Numbered from the stretch's first letter, positions 36,052 through 46,985 are shown. The stretch: 64,000 bases of DNA from Monoplex corrugatus (GCA_030674185.1 JAPXFY010000026.1:42453132-42517131); one strand, 5' to 3'. Made by a program: numbers and translations. Notes: generated by a model not told the origin, from the letters alone.

Positions 36052-36290
36052 CAAATGAATAACTCAGACATTTGATCCATCTCCTTCCATCAAAGTGTGA
36101 CATAACTTGATCCAACATAAATGCCAACATACACAACATCTGCAGGGCTTTAAGCAACAGTAAAAATTAGGTAGGCTACATAATGTAACTAACACTTTAC
36201 ACAACACACAACACTACCTTTCAGAGTAGACTATTTACAAAATCCAAAACAAGTGTGACTGCTCGCGTTCAAGCAAACAGGAACCAGAAA

Positions 36291-36640
36291 AAACACGAAA
36301 GAAGAATATGAACGCGCATTTAATACAACAAAACAAGACAGGCGCAAATTTTCGGCCAACTGGCCTTTGTCAAGCGTAAGATTACAAACAAACAAACACT
36401 AGATACAAAAAATTTTGAGAAAAAGACTGAAACTTCCCTGCTGCTGTCTTCAATGAGAGAAAAGAAACCATTGAAGACAGCAGCAGGGACGTTTCCGTGT
36501 TTTTCTCAAAATTTTTTGTACCTAGTGTTTGTTTGTTTGTAATCTTACGCTTGACAAAGGCCAGTTGGCCGAAAATTTGCGCTTGTCTTGTTTTGTTGTA
36601 TTAAATTAAATACATGTTCATATTCTTCTTTCATGTTTAG
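36291..36640. repeat. Fold-back element with about 165-bp arms
   Basis: 36291-36455 is nearly the reverse complement of 36469-36640, around a short AGAGAAAAGAAA spacer. Each arm carries the palindrome GGCCAACTGGCC / GGCCAGTTGGCC, CTTGACAAAGGCC, and a run CAAACAAACAAACAC. Single-arm relatives are at 9790, 14740 and 46795. Confidence 0.85.
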
Positions 36641-36789
36641 ACTATTTACAGTTATTGGTTGAGACATTTTCTCCATGTTTTTTTTCATAAACAGTAAGAT
36701 TTTATTTGCTGCTGGCAATATGTAATTGCAATAAAAATGACAGCATTCAGTTTTCTCAAGTATGCTGGTGACAATGTTCCATTTGTAGA

Positions 36790-37237
36790 GAAGGTCCTGA
36801 ACTATTCAAGATATCCCAAATTTTCACAACTATCGAGAAGGTCCTGGACTATTCCAGATATCCCAAATTTTCATAGCTACAGAGAAGATCCTGAACTATT
36901 CCAGATATCCCAAATTTTCACAACTACAGAGAGGATCCTGAACTATTCCAGATATCCCAAATTTTCACAACTATAGAGAAGGTCCTGAACTATTCCAGAT
37001 ATCCCAAATTTTCACAACTATACAGAAGGTCCTGAACTATTCCCAATATCCCAATTTTTCACGACTATAGAGAAGGTCCTGAACTATTCCAGATATCCCA
37101 AATTTTCACAACTATAGAGAAGTTCCTAAACTATTCCCAATATCCCAAATTTTCACAACTATAGAGAAGTTCCTGAACTATTCCCAATATCCCAATTTTT
37201 CACAACTACAGAGAAGGTCCTGAACTATTCCAGATAT
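36790..37237. repeat. 47-bp minisatellite, left part
   Basis: About nine units of a 47-base repeat (core GAACTATTCCAGATATCCC). The array is interrupted at 37237 by the LINE and resumes at 41332. Confidence 0.95.
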
Positions 37238-37353
37238 TTAATTAATTAATTAATTACAATATTTATATAGCGCAAAATCTTGATAAAATCAAATCTAAGC
37301 GCTGAAGCAGACACACACGCAAGCACGCACGCACGCACGCACGCACACACACG

Positions 37354-37427
<74 letters not shown>

Positions 37428-40400
37428 TGGCTATAAATGGGGAGAAAGAATAAAAGCAATAAAAGCAAGAATAAAACCAATGGAAAATTATAGAGAGCAT
37501 AGCATATACAATTATATATTATAACCATGTGATTCCCTCCGAGCGGAGACAGGCTGCAGAGAGGGGGGGGGGGGGGGGGGTTGAGTGAGGTTAGGATTTT
37601 ATGCGGAGGAGAAAAGGTGAGTTTTGAGAGCGGACTTGAAGGAGACAAAAGTAGGTTGCTGACGGACTGAGAGAGGAAGTTTGTTCCAGGAGAGTGGACC
37701 AGAAACAGAGAAGGCTCGTGGACCATAGGTATTGAGCTTAGTGCATGGAAAGCGAAAAGTCAGAGGATCGGAGGCAGAGCGGAGGGTACGTGAGGGAAGA
37801 TAGATCTCAAGTAGGCTTGACAGGTAATCGGGGGCTGCGTTATTGAGGCTTTTGTAGCACATGGTGTCTAGTTTGTACTGTATGCGCTTTGATACAGGGA
37901 GCCAGTGAAGTTGTGCCAGGAGAGGAGATATGTGGTCAGCTTTTTTCTTTTTGAGTACAAGGCGTACAGCATTGTTTTGAATGCGCTGTAGGATGTGAAT
38001 GGTGGAGGCAGGAAGACCAGACAGGAGTGAATTGCAATAGTCAATGCGAGACATTATGAAGGAGAGAACGAGTTTTGCAGTTGTTTCGACAGAGAGATAC
38101 TTCCTGATCAGCCTTATACGATGGAGATGATAGTAGCAGGATCTGGCAGTTTGAGAAACAAAGTTGTTCATGGAGAGGGTAGAGTCAATGCAGACACCAA
38201 GGTTTTTAGCTGAATCAGAAATTGGGACTGATGTGTTACATAATGGGAGAGAAAGAGGAGGCAGCTGAGAAAGTTTCTGACGGGTGCCAATGAGGATAGC
38301 TTCTGTTTTGTCGTCATTAAGCTGAAGTCTATTGTGTGTCATCCAGTTCTTAATGTCCGAGTAACACTCAGTGGTGCGAGTCAACAGGCGCTGTATATTA
38401 TCAGGTGAGTCACTGTCTTGAAGTTGGGTGTCATCAGCATAGAAGTGGTGTTTTATAGAATGGGAGTTGATGATGGTGGACAGGGGGGAGGTGTAAAGAG
38501 TGAAAAGAACAGGGCCAAGGACAGATCCTTGTGGAACACCACAGGTCAGGTATGCAGGTTGAGAGTAAGTGCCATTGATGAGAACGGTTTGTTTTCTGTT
38601 GGATAGGTATGAAGTGAACCAAGACAGAGCAATGTCAGAGATGCCAAAAGTATGATGAAGTCTAGAAAGGAGAATACCATGATCAATGGTATCAAAGGCT
38701 GCAGACAGATCAAGGAGTGTGAGGAGAGAGACTTTGCCAGTATCAGTTGCAAGGAGGAGATTGTTGAGAATGTGTAGTAGGGCAGTTTCAGTGCTATGGC
38801 ACTGGCGGTAGGCTGACTGGAAAGGATTGAGGAGATTGTTGGCAGACAGGTGAGAGTTCAGTTGGTTGAGGACGACTTTTTCAAGGAGTTTTGACAAGAA
38901 AGAGAGATTAGAGATAGGCCGGTAATTTTTCAGTTCATTTGGATCTAAATTGTGTTTCTTGAGGAGAGGGTGAACAATAGCAGACTTGAAAGAATCAGGG
39001 ACAGTTCCAGTTTGAAGAGAAGTGTTGATGATGTCAGTGATGAATGGGAGGAGAGTAGGGAGACAGTCGGCGTAGAGAGAACCTGGAAGAGGATCCAGTT
39101 CGCAGGTTTTGAACGACATGGATCTGATTGTGTTGAGAATTTCTTCTTGTGAGACTGGGTTAAAAGTAGTAAGAGGTGTGCCAGAGAAGGAAGGGTCAGG
39201 TGGGCATGGTTGACAGGGTGTCCTGTCAAGCCTGTCACGAAGAGTTTGTATTTTGGTGGTGAAATAGTTGGAGAATACAGATGGGAGTTCTTCATTTGTA
39301 TGTTTTGTTGGGAGAGGTAAATCTTTTCGTGTGCCAAGGAGATGATTCATGGTTGTAAAGAGTTCTTTTGAAGAAGAGGCATTCAGGATTTTGGTTTGGA
39401 AATAGCTTGTTTTTGCTGATGCAATGAGGGTGGATACTTTTGTTTTAGAGGCTTGGAAAAGTTGCCTGTGTACAGTGAGTTTGGATTTGCGCCAGCGGCG
39501 CTCTGCTCTGCGGCGGGCACGTTTTGCACAGGCGATCTCATGAGTGAGCCAGGGGGTAGGGGGGCGGTCAGGTAAAGGACGGGTTGTGGCTGGAGCATGA
39601 GTGTCCAGAAGATGGTGGAGAGTAGTATAGAATTCATCGGCAAGGTTATGTGACTTTTCAGAAAGGAGACGGGAGGCATCAGATGAAAATGTGGAGAGGT
39701 CGATAGATTTGAGATTGCGTCGAGTCACTGTGCGCATGGTACGGGAAGGAGGAGAAATGTCGAGAGAACAGAGAATTGCAGAGTGGTCAGATGGAAGGGC
39801 TGAAGTTAGATGGGTAGAAAGAACTAAGCAGTTGTCAGTAGCGGAATTGTGGTGATCACGAGAAATGATCCAGTCAAGAATGTGACCTTTTTGATGGGTT
39901 GGTTCAGAAATGTGTTGAGTCATATTGTGATTGGACAGAGAGTTGATGATATGTCTTGTGTCATAACGGTGAGTGTTGTCATAGTGGACATTGATGTCAC
40001 CTAGAATGATGAGATTTCCAGGTAAGAGACAGTAGTAATCAAGAAGTTGATCAAAGTCAGAGAGAAACATGGATGTGGTGAGCTTGTTGGCAGAGCTAGG
40101 TGGAGGTCGATAGACACAGGAGAAGGTGATGGGGTGAGGGGTGGATTGGAAGGATACTTCAACGTGCTCGAAAGAAGGATGGGAGAAAGGCAGAGACTGC
40201 GAGAAAGACAGGCGGGAATGGAGTGAGTCGTTGTAGAGGATGGCGATACCACCACCTCGGGATGAGCGATGGAAAGAAGCAAGCCTGTAACCACTCGGAG
40301 TGAGATTCACATGTATAGGTTCATGACCAAGGGGGTTAAGCCATGTTTCGGTGATAAAAGCAATGTCAACATGTTCATCTGCGATAAAGTCAGCAATGAC

Positions 40401-41331
40401 ATCAGCTTTGCCATCAGTGCATGTTGACTGAGCGTTAAAAAGGCATATTTTCAGTTTATCACAATGCGGCGGCCGAGGTGGAGACGAAGGCAGCACCGAC
40501 GGGACAGAAGACGAAGGAGACACCAGCGGGGCAGAAGACGAAGGCAGCAACGACGGGACAGAAGACGAAGGGGGCACCAGCGGGACAGAAGACAAAGGCA
40601 GCACCAGCGGGACAGAAGACGAGGGCAGCGCCGGCGGGACAGATGACGAAAGCGGCACCGGCGGGACAGAAGGTGAAGGCGGCACCGGCGGGACAGAAGA
40701 CGAAGGCGAAGACGGCAGAGGAGGAGACGAAGTTTGCAGCAGCAAGGTCGAGTGCAGGGGCAGTGGAGGAGACGAAGAAGCAGAAGAGTGGTGTCGGACT
40801 GGCACAGCAGGAGGCAGATTGTGCCAAAGTCGGTGGAGACGTCCACCACGACAGGATCGCGCAGTGCGGGGCTTAGGACACAGCCCCAGTGTTCGTATGC
40901 GCTGGTAGACGCCTCCACCGAGGTAGCACTTGCTGTGTTTAAAAAGTGTCAGTCCAATTTGTTTTATAAAAGAAGGGTCCATAATTGCGAGCCAGTCAGG
41001 AGAGCAAGATACTTGCAGAGAACACAAAGGTTTGGGAAAGCTGTAGCGTTGGGCGAACACAGTAGGCTAAAATGTAAACACAGTTCACAGATAAAATGTC
41101 CGACTTGAGCGGCTGAATTAAAATGATGAAAAGAGGTGTAAAAACTTTGAAATCAGATTATCTGGTAAAATATTCAAAATTTTAAAAAAATATTTACATC
41201 ACCGTGTGTCGGGATTTAAAAGCAACAAACTGATACAAAATTCAATGCATAAAATCAAATAGAACCACGATAAAATCACTGTAAAACACCACACACACTT
41301 TTGCTGCCTGCTGGCGCGACATCTACTCACA
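37238..41331 (-). mobile_element. Full-length L2-like LINE in the last stomatin intron
   Basis: The 3' end (left) is GCGCTATATAAATATTG plus (TAAT)n at 37238-37256, the hairpin-plus-tail end of L2-type elements. The 5' end is near 41331. Flanking copies of CAGATAT at 37231-37237 and 41332-41338 look like a target duplication within the 47-bp minisatellite. The 3'UTR holds an (AC)n block (37365-37424) and a run of about 20 G (37561-37580). It is in the same orientation as the host gene. Confidence 0.93.
37599..40982 (-). CDS. L2-like LINE polyprotein: endonuclease and reverse transcriptase
   Basis: About 1,127 residues from ATG 40982 (the frame stays open to 41060 with GTG) to TAA 37601-37599, with no stop or frameshift. 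Order: an N-terminal basic stretch; a Ser/Pro/Val-rich region built of nine-residue repeats (27-bp units, about 40470-40740); apurinic-type endonuclease (LFNAQSTCTDG, ITETWL with catalytic Glu, VYRPPP, ILGDINVHYD, LPSDHSAIL); reverse transcriptase (NYRPISNLSFLSKLLEKV, FQSAYRQCHSTETAL, LLDLSAAFDTIDH, CGVPQGSVLGPVLF, HHFYADDTQL, LNDDKTEAI); and a C-terminal segment ending SALKTHLFSSA. The AFDTIDH and YADDT catalytic aspartates are present. There is no separate ORF1 in the visible 5' region. A potentially active copy. Confidence 0.95.
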   Translation of the reverse strand: MDPSFIKQIGLTLFKHSKCYLGGGVYQRIRTLGLCPKPRTARSCRGGRLHRLWHNLPPAVPVRHHSSASSSPPLPLHSTLLLQTSSPPLPSSPSSSVPPVPPSPSVPPVPLSSSVPPALPSSSVPLVLPLSSVPLVPPSSSVPSLLPSSSAPLVSPSSSVPSVLPSSPPRPPHCDKLKICLFNAQSTCTDGKADVIADFIADEHVDIAFITETWLNPLGHEPIHVNLTPSGYRLASFHRSSRGGGIAILYNDSLHSRLSFSQSLPFSHPSFEHVEVSFQSTPHPITFSCVYRPPPSSANKLTTSMFLSDFDQLLDYYCLLPGNLIILGDINVHYDNTHRYDTRHIINSLSNHNMTQHISEPTHQKGHILDWIISRDHHNSATDNCLVLSTHLTSALPSDHSAILCSLDISPPSRTMRTVTRRNLKSIDLSTFSSDASRLLSEKSHNLADEFYTTLHHLLDTHAPATTRPLPDRPPTPWLTHEIACAKRARRRAERRWRKSKLTVHRQLFQASKTKVSTLIASAKTSYFQTKILNASSSKELFTTMNHLLGTRKDLPLPTKHTNEELPSVFSNYFTTKIQTLRDRLDRTPCQPCPPDPSFSGTPLTTFNPVSQEEILNTIRSMSFKTCELDPLPGSLYADCLPTLLPFITDIINTSLQTGTVPDSFKSAIVHPLLKKHNLDPNELKNYRPISNLSFLSKLLEKVVLNQLNSHLSANNLLNPFQSAYRQCHSTETALLHILNNLLLATDTGKVSLLTLLDLSAAFDTIDHGILLSRLHHTFGISDIALSWFTSYLSNRKQTVLINGTYSQPAYLTCGVPQGSVLGPVLFTLYTSPLSTIINSHSIKHHFYADDTQLQDSDSPDNIQRLLTRTTECYSDIKNWMTHNRLQLNDDKTEAILIGTRQKLSQLPPLSLPLCNTSVPISDSAKNLGVCIDSTLSMNNFVSQTARSCYYHLHRIRLIRKYLSVETTAKLVLSFIMSRIDYCNSLLSGLPASTIHILQRIQNNAVRLVLKKKKADHISPLLAQLHWLPVSKRIQYKLDTMCYKSLNNAAPDYLSSLLEIYLPSRTLRSASDPLTFRFPCTKLNTYGPRAFSVSGPLSWNKLPLSVRQQPTFVSFKSALKTHLFSSA

Positions 41332-41455
41332 CAGATATCCCAAACTTTCACAACTATAGAGGTCAAGAACTATTCCAGATATCCCAAATTTTCACAACTA
41401 TAGAGAGGGTCCTGAACTATTCCAGATATCCCAAACTTTCACAGCTATGTTGGAG
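41332..41455. repeat. 47-bp minisatellite, right part
   Basis: About 2.5 further units of the array at 36790-37237, restarting directly after the LINE with ACAGATATCCC. Confidence 0.95.
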
Positions 41456-41488
41456 CCAGCTTCTATATACCAGTCTCTGTAAACATAC

Positions 41489-41567
41489 CTTGGCACGAGC
41501 CTCTCGAGAAGCTTCAGCTTCAGCAGCCATGGCCCTCTGTAACTGCTGAGGAAGTCTCACATCCTTA
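41489..41567 (-). CDS. STOM: Stomatin-like protein, exon before last
   Basis: Acceptor TGTTGCAG, T completing Val, then KDVRLPQQLQRAMAAEAEAS, REARAK and a GTATGT donor. QLQRAMAAEAEASREARAK is a hallmark of the SPFH domain helix in stomatins. The phases fit both neighbours. Confidence 0.97.
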
Positions 41568-41599
41568 CTGCAACACAGCATTGGAGTTGATTAACAACT

Positions 41600-41984
41600 A
41601 AAAATAATGAATGAATAAATGAATAAATAAATAAATAAATAAATAAATAAATGAATGAATGAATAAACAAACAAATGAACAAACAAACAAAAAAACAACA
41701 AAAAACAAACAAACAAAAAACGGATGAATAAATTTCTTAAACATTTCTACAGAGCGCACTGAATGTCAAGCAGAAACATTACACAACCTCCTGCATGTTT
41801 CTCTATACCAAGGTAGTCTCAATTTCGTACTAAATAAATATGAATCAACCTTCAGTTCTATTAATTAATCACTTTGCAACTTCCTATCCTTTATACACAC
41901 TTTGCAACTTCCTATCCTTTATATACAGTCTCATGTTAAAAAATACTAATCATAATCAACAATTACATAACAATGAATACCCAT

Positions 41985-42019
<35 letters not shown>

Positions 42020-42200
42020 CTCTCTCTCTCTCTTTCGCTTTTATGGATCCCCTAAGACTTTAAAGCACCACCACTGATGTATTATGGCTCAGCAGGAATA
42101 CATCTTCCTTAATAAAAAAACATACACACATACACAAAACCTCGAATAAATAAATAAACAAAATAAATAAATAAATAAATAAACGTCAACAAATTTATAT
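41600..42200. repeat. Low-complexity (AAAT)n and (CT)n tracts
   Basis: (AAAT)n at 41620-41655 and 42150-42185, AAAC-rich sequence at 41670-41720, and (CT)n/(CTTT)n at 41983-42035. Intron sequence with no gene seen. Confidence 0.85.
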
Positions 42201-42942
42201 AAAAATACAAAGTGGTCACAATTGTTTTTTCTAATCTTTCTTGATGATCAGACTATATCCATGATAAAGTCTTTATTTCTGCAAACAATAAACAATAAAA
42301 TCACATCTCAGTCACCACCCTTTCACAGAAAGTCAATCGATGGGGAAATGTCACATCCTGGTTTAGCATACATATTGTCCAATATCAACAATGAAATCTG
42401 ATTCTCAACAACTCCCCTACCCGTTCATTTATTGTTGTCAGTTAGTCTTATGTCTACAAGGCACACTCTTCAAGTGTTAGACATCAATGTATGGAATATG
42501 TTTGAATCTTCATGCCTTGAATTTTCTCTTTTGTTAATTTGGCACCACCGACTGTACACATACTGTTAAAATCTTTTTTCCCTGAGCAACGCTTTTGCGG
42601 ATGCATGTTTGCACACAGTGTGGCCAACACTGTGCAGGCATTACCAACACTGTGCAGGCATTATGTTCCTGCACAGTATGCACACTCTGTCTTTGGTGTG
42701 TGTGGATACTGGACGTTTTAGTGTTTTCCTAAGTCACCGAACACAGGCATGACTTCCAGAATCTTTACAGTACATTTCAAGTTCATATTGCTTTTAGCCC
42801 AGCTGACTACTAGAGCCATATCAGGGCTAACACCATGTCAAAATATAGTATATATCTGATGTTCTGAGTGCATACACAATGGAGGTTCAGGCACAAGCAA
42901 GTTTGGGCATGTTAACAAGTTACCATAAAAAGAAACACCCAT

Positions 42943-43285
42943 GGGTGCTGGATGGGACCCAGAGCATCAATGCCTCACCACTCTTGCGGCAATCATATCA
43001 TAAGTTGGAGGGGACCCAGAGCATCAGTGCCTCACCACTCTCGCAGCAATCATATCATAAGCTGGATGGGACCCAGAGCATCAATGCCTCACCAGTCTCA
43101 TGACAATCATATCACAAGCTGGATGGGACCCAGAGCATCAGTGCCTCACCACTCTCGCGGCAATCATATCATAAGCTGGATGGGACCCAGAGCATCAATG
43201 CCTCACCACTCTCACGGCAATCATATCATAAGCTGGATGGGACCCAGAGCATCAATGCCTCACCACTCTCCCAACAACAATCTCC
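42943..43285. repeat. 57-bp minisatellite
   Basis: About six units of 57 bases (core GGGACCCAGAGCATCAATGC). Because 57 is a multiple of three, two frames stay open with a 19-residue repeat; these are not evidence for a gene. Stomatin intron. It is preceded at 42783-42850 by a fragment of the R550 repeat. Confidence 0.95.
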
Positions 43286-43515
43286 AAGCTCCTGACACCA
43301 CATGGTAGTCATTTCACCAAGCAAAGATGGGCTGCCCATGCGCTGCATGACTGAATTAGACCCAGTCATCAGTTATCTTGTTTACAAAATGAATGGCAAG
43401 ATGGGGAGATAACGAACCCCACACAATGCCTGATGATCATCTACAATATACAAATCGCCACCATTTACGCACCTATGGGGAACCTGATGTCCTAACCACT
43501 TGGCTATCAAGTCCA

Positions 43516-44215
43516 TTAACTCTTTCACCACCAAGTTTCCCCAGAAACGACACTCGTCAGTGCCAAGTATATTTTGGGCAGCCAATTTTGCAGCTCAGTA
43601 TGCATTTTTGAAAGCTTATATCTCAAAGACTATTACAGATTTTCACTTACTTTTCTTTTGTTGTGTAAAGGGCAGATATTGTATTTATATATGAATGCCT
43701 GCTTATGTTTATGTGCTTGATTGACAAAGAAAAACAAACAATTTGTTTTCTTAAGGTTTATTATAAAAAAGCTGTAAATATTGAACAGGAGAAAAGTTAA
43801 TTGTGTCAACAAGTACTCCCCCCCCCCCCCCCCCTTCTGGTAAACACAGGAAGCCAGTCTTGATCAAATAGATCTTCCATAGGATACCACTCCCAGGAAA
43901 AAGCAGGTGCATCACTTCGTGTGCTGTAAACTGCCGATGTCGATTTGCAGCCATTTTGGAGAAAGCACTTCGGAGAAAACGTGACATAAATTCGGACAGT
44001 TAACAAAGCCACACTTCGGCCTTACTGCTGAAAAACTAGGTCGCTGGGTAAAATTTAAAAATAGCACAGTCCCCTGCATTCACCAGTAGAGCTGAAAGAA
44101 GCTTTGTACCCACGTGAAAAGTTGCTGTTTAGCATGACCCCTCCGAGTCGCACAAATGTGACCATGGGGGTCGTACGGGAAGTCGCTTGATTGCGACCAT
44201 GGCGGGAAAAGTTAA
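43516..44215 (-). mobile_element. piggyBac-like deletion derivative (700 bp)
   Basis: TTAA at 43516-43519 and 44212-44215. Ends TTAACTCTTTCACC and, reversed, TTAACTTTTCCCGCC. Near the right end GACCATGG occurs twice (44160-44167 and 44195-44202) in similar context. Minus-strand ATG 43954 starts MAANRHRQFTAHEVMHLLF, resembling the N-terminus of piggyBac-type transposases, then runs into a poly-C/G tract (43815-43834). The family assignment rests on TTAA, position of the frame and this short motif. Confidence 0.65.
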
Positions 44216-44252
44216 ACTGTAAGTGAATGAACAGAAACAAAGAGAAACTCAC

Positions 44253-44308
44253 ACTTCCACACGCTCCACCTTGATACCCCATGGGTCAGTGGCATCATCC
44301 AGAGAAGT
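44253..44308 (-). CDS. STOM: Stomatin-like protein, internal exon
   Basis: TSLDDATDPWGIKVERVE plus two bases before a GTGAGT donor. DPWGIKVERVE is conserved throughout the SPFH/band-7 family. Acceptor TTTCTTTCAG. Confidence 0.97.
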
Positions 44309-44398
44309 CTGAAAGAAAATAACAATACATTTTTTTTTACAATATTCATCATCTTTACTTGTACTCTACTTTTAAAGACAAGGTAAAAGATGGTACAA

Positions 44399-44400
44399 TG

Positions 44401-44437
<37 letters not shown>

Positions 44438-44635
44438 GTGCCCTGCCACATGATGCTGGTTATCATGGCCCTTCAAACAAATCTATCTTTCATTGCTCTA
44501 AGTACATCTCCCACCCTCTCTGTCTTCACCCACTCTGCAAGTTCGTCCTGTATATTCTCTCTGGGAATACCTGGTGCTCTTTATCCTCCAGCTTTCCTGT
44601 TGTGACTAGGTGCTCAAATTTCTCTGGCATCATTA
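44399..44635 (-). mobile_element. 3' end of the GATGAT-tailed LINE family
   Basis: A (ATC)n run at 44401-44437 is the tail; inside it reads, reversed, the same C-terminal region as the copies at 52903 and 63650 (a GKLEG..APG.P-like segment in broken frames). Confidence 0.85.
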
Positions 44636-45033
44636 ATGTTCTTTTCATGTTTGTTTATTTGTAATCTACTTTTAAAGTAAAGGTAGAGATGTTTGAAACA
44701 AAAACAGCTTTAAAACGTATGTTACACATCACCTTTTGCATTTAGTGTTCTTCTCTTTAAAATCAAAGCTGCATTTCTACAATATCACAAGAAAAACTGG
44801 AATCCAGAAAAAAAATCTGAGATTTGCTCTGTCTAAAGTGGAATCTTAGTTTCTAGTGAGTTGTCTTTCCCTGCAGCCTCCAATAAATCAAATATGCAAT
44901 GTTGTGGTTGCATTGGACATGACAAAAGACTCAGAAAATTTAACATCAAGCTATTCAACTAAATCTTAAAATCAACTTCTTGAATACAAACATAAGACTA
45001 CTACTAATTAACATGTCTCTCTGACTCTGTCGC

Positions 45034-45034
<1 letters not shown>

Positions 45035-45076
<42 letters not shown>

Positions 45077-45106
45077 TTTCACACTCACACACACACACAC
45101 ACACAT

Positions 45107-45150
<44 letters not shown>

Positions 45151-45180
45151 CACAAACACTCACACAAACACACACAACAT
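45035..45180. repeat. (CTGT)n, (CT)n and (AC)n compound microsatellite
   Basis: Tetranucleotide CTGT run at 45035-45063, then CT and AC tracts. Confidence 0.9.
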
Positions 45181-45404
45181 GACACAACATACACATCACC
45201 ACATTACCGCAGCACACAAAATGTATGTGCTTTCCATGCCTGTACCACTAAGTGTATACCACTAAGCCAATTCGTATCAATCAATCGCTAACCAGTATCG
45301 AATTACACTGAATCAACTGACAAATAAACCTAGTCAGTACTTGACCAAAGAAAATTTGATGGCAATGGGGGACAAGACTGTGCTTTCTAACCATACTGTT
45401 TTGG

Positions 45405-45640
45405 AGTTTGTTCACGAAGGATTCACTGCACTCTGACAATTCCATACGCGCTCCATCCAAGATCTGCCAGCGACTACCCAACAAACTCTTTGATCCTGCT
45501 AAAACTCCTATGTGCTGGAAAGGTTTGGAAACAGAGAGGGGGATGGAGACATGTGAAACATTGACACAACTGGAAAGCATGACTGGAGTGTTAAGACGGT
45601 CAGTGAACAAGTCAACTGTTACGTAGTGCAGTAGGACTGA
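45405..45640 (-). repeat. SINE-like family A copy
   Basis: Reverse orientation: GAGTTTGTTCACGAAGGATT, AGATCTGCCAGCGACTACCC, GAGTGTTAAGACGGTCAGTG. The last segment corresponds to the site where a MITE is inserted in the copy at 48770. Confidence 0.55.
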
Positions 45641-45784
45641 ACATGAGACATGAGATATTGGCTCAACAACGCTGTCCAAACAGCCAGTCAGCCCACTATG
45701 AAAAAAATAAAACACACTCCACTTTAGTACAACGTCAGCTAATCTGAAATATGTATGGTCAATAAATTGAACTGAATTTATCAG

Positions 45785-46115
45785 ATGCCATGGTGTAGTG
45801 GTTAACGCAACGGACTACCGCCTGGAAGGTTGTGGGTTCGATTCCTCATCAGTCCCTTCAAAAATATATCACTGTGGGATTTTTCAGCTCTAACCGGCTC
45901 CAACCAGAGTTGGGCATGCTATGGGCTCACTGGGAAGACTGGGACCATACAGTCAAGTCTCATCCAATTCACAGATGTGTCATTGAGGGTGTTGCTCAAA
46001 TCTTTTGACCAACACCACAGGTATCTGTATCTCTGGACCTGGTTGGTGCCAGGATATACTTTGATAGTAAGCATAGGGTAAGCCCTGTCATGGATCTCAA
46101 TCCTCATCAACATCA
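45785..46115 (+). repeat. tRNA-derived SINE, family B
   Basis: Head TGGTGTAGTGGTTAACGCAA (A-box-like) and GTGGGTTCGATTCC (B-box-like) at the spacing of a Pol III promoter. The body has GGGAAGACTGGGACCATAC, GTCATTGAGGGTGTTGCTCA and TTGGTGCCAGG. Ends in (CAT/ATC)n. Body relatives at 52655-52860 and 63035-63480. Confidence 0.75.
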
Positions 46116-46309
46116 TCATCATTACATTGTAAAAAAAAAAAGATGTGCCAGCTTCTAAGGCCATTATTAACGTGGCACAGAAAATGGGACAAAAAAAAAC
46201 AAACAAAAAAGGTCAGCACAAAGAAAACCTCCCTGAGTGTGATGATCCTTTAAAAAAAAAAAAGAACTGATTTGAATTAACAAAAACCTGTAAATCATCA
46301 ATCACCTGA

Positions 46310-46385
46310 GAGTTGAACCCAAAACCCAAGTTTTATCAGTATGGTGCCCTAATCAAATGAGCTAATGGGCTATCAAAATGTAATC
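46310..46385 (-). repeat. tRNA-related SINE head
   Basis: Minus strand: TAGCCCATTAGCTCATTTG then TTGGGTTTTGGGTTCAACTC, again the A/B-box arrangement, degenerate. Confidence 0.5.
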
Positions 46386-46794
46386 AGACAATGCAGATTT
46401 TTGTTTGTTTGTTTTGTTTTCTTTTTGCTTTGTTTTGTTTTGTTTTGCTTTTATTTTAAGTGTTCCGTTCCTTTTTTTTTTTTACCAGATGCGTGCATGC
46501 ATCTTATTTTGTCCACACTGTGCAGGTGAAATGTTGTTGCACAATCTGCATACTCTGTCTTCAGTGGGTGCGTATACTGAGTGTTTTCATGCTTCCATAA
46601 ACCACCAGACTCAGACATGACATGACTTGCACAATCTGTGACATGCATATTAGACACTGTGTGTACATATATATACCCACAAAGGGGGTCAGACACTAGC
46701 AGGTCTGCACATACATTGGCCTGGGCGATCAGAAAAATCTCCCATCTTTTATCGACCAGATGGGAGATACCCAGGTATGCCTGAATCCAAACCT

Positions 46795-46985
46795 ATCACT
46801 TCAGTAACCAGAAAAAAGATGAAAAAAGAATACAAACACATATTTAATACAACAAGACAAGACAGGCAAAAATGTTCGGCCAACTGGCCTTTGTCAAGCA
46901 TAACATCACAAACACCAAATACAAAAATCAGGAGAAAAAGTGATGAAGCTTCTCTGCTGCTTCGTCCAGTGTGAGAAAAGGACTA
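46795..46985. repeat. GGCCAACTGGCC fold-back family copy
   Basis: TTTAATACAACAAGACAAGA, GTTCGGCCAACTGGCCTTTG and CTCTGCTGCTTCGTCC match one arm of the element at 36291-36640. Confidence 0.7.

Noticed and set aside
40464..40876. Plus-strand frame with GQKTK repeats
   Set aside because: It is antisense to the LINE coding minisatellite; openness follows from the 27-bp period.
42879..43308. Plus-strand frames over the 57-bp repeat
   Set aside because: No splice sites or start context, and open only because the period is divisible by three.
45281..45715. 144-codon minus-strand frame
   Set aside because: It overlaps a family-A SINE and contains no known domain.
45785..45860. Possible tRNA gene
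   Set aside because: It has A- and B-box-like segments but no consistent cloverleaf, and is followed by a SINE body found elsewhere in the window.
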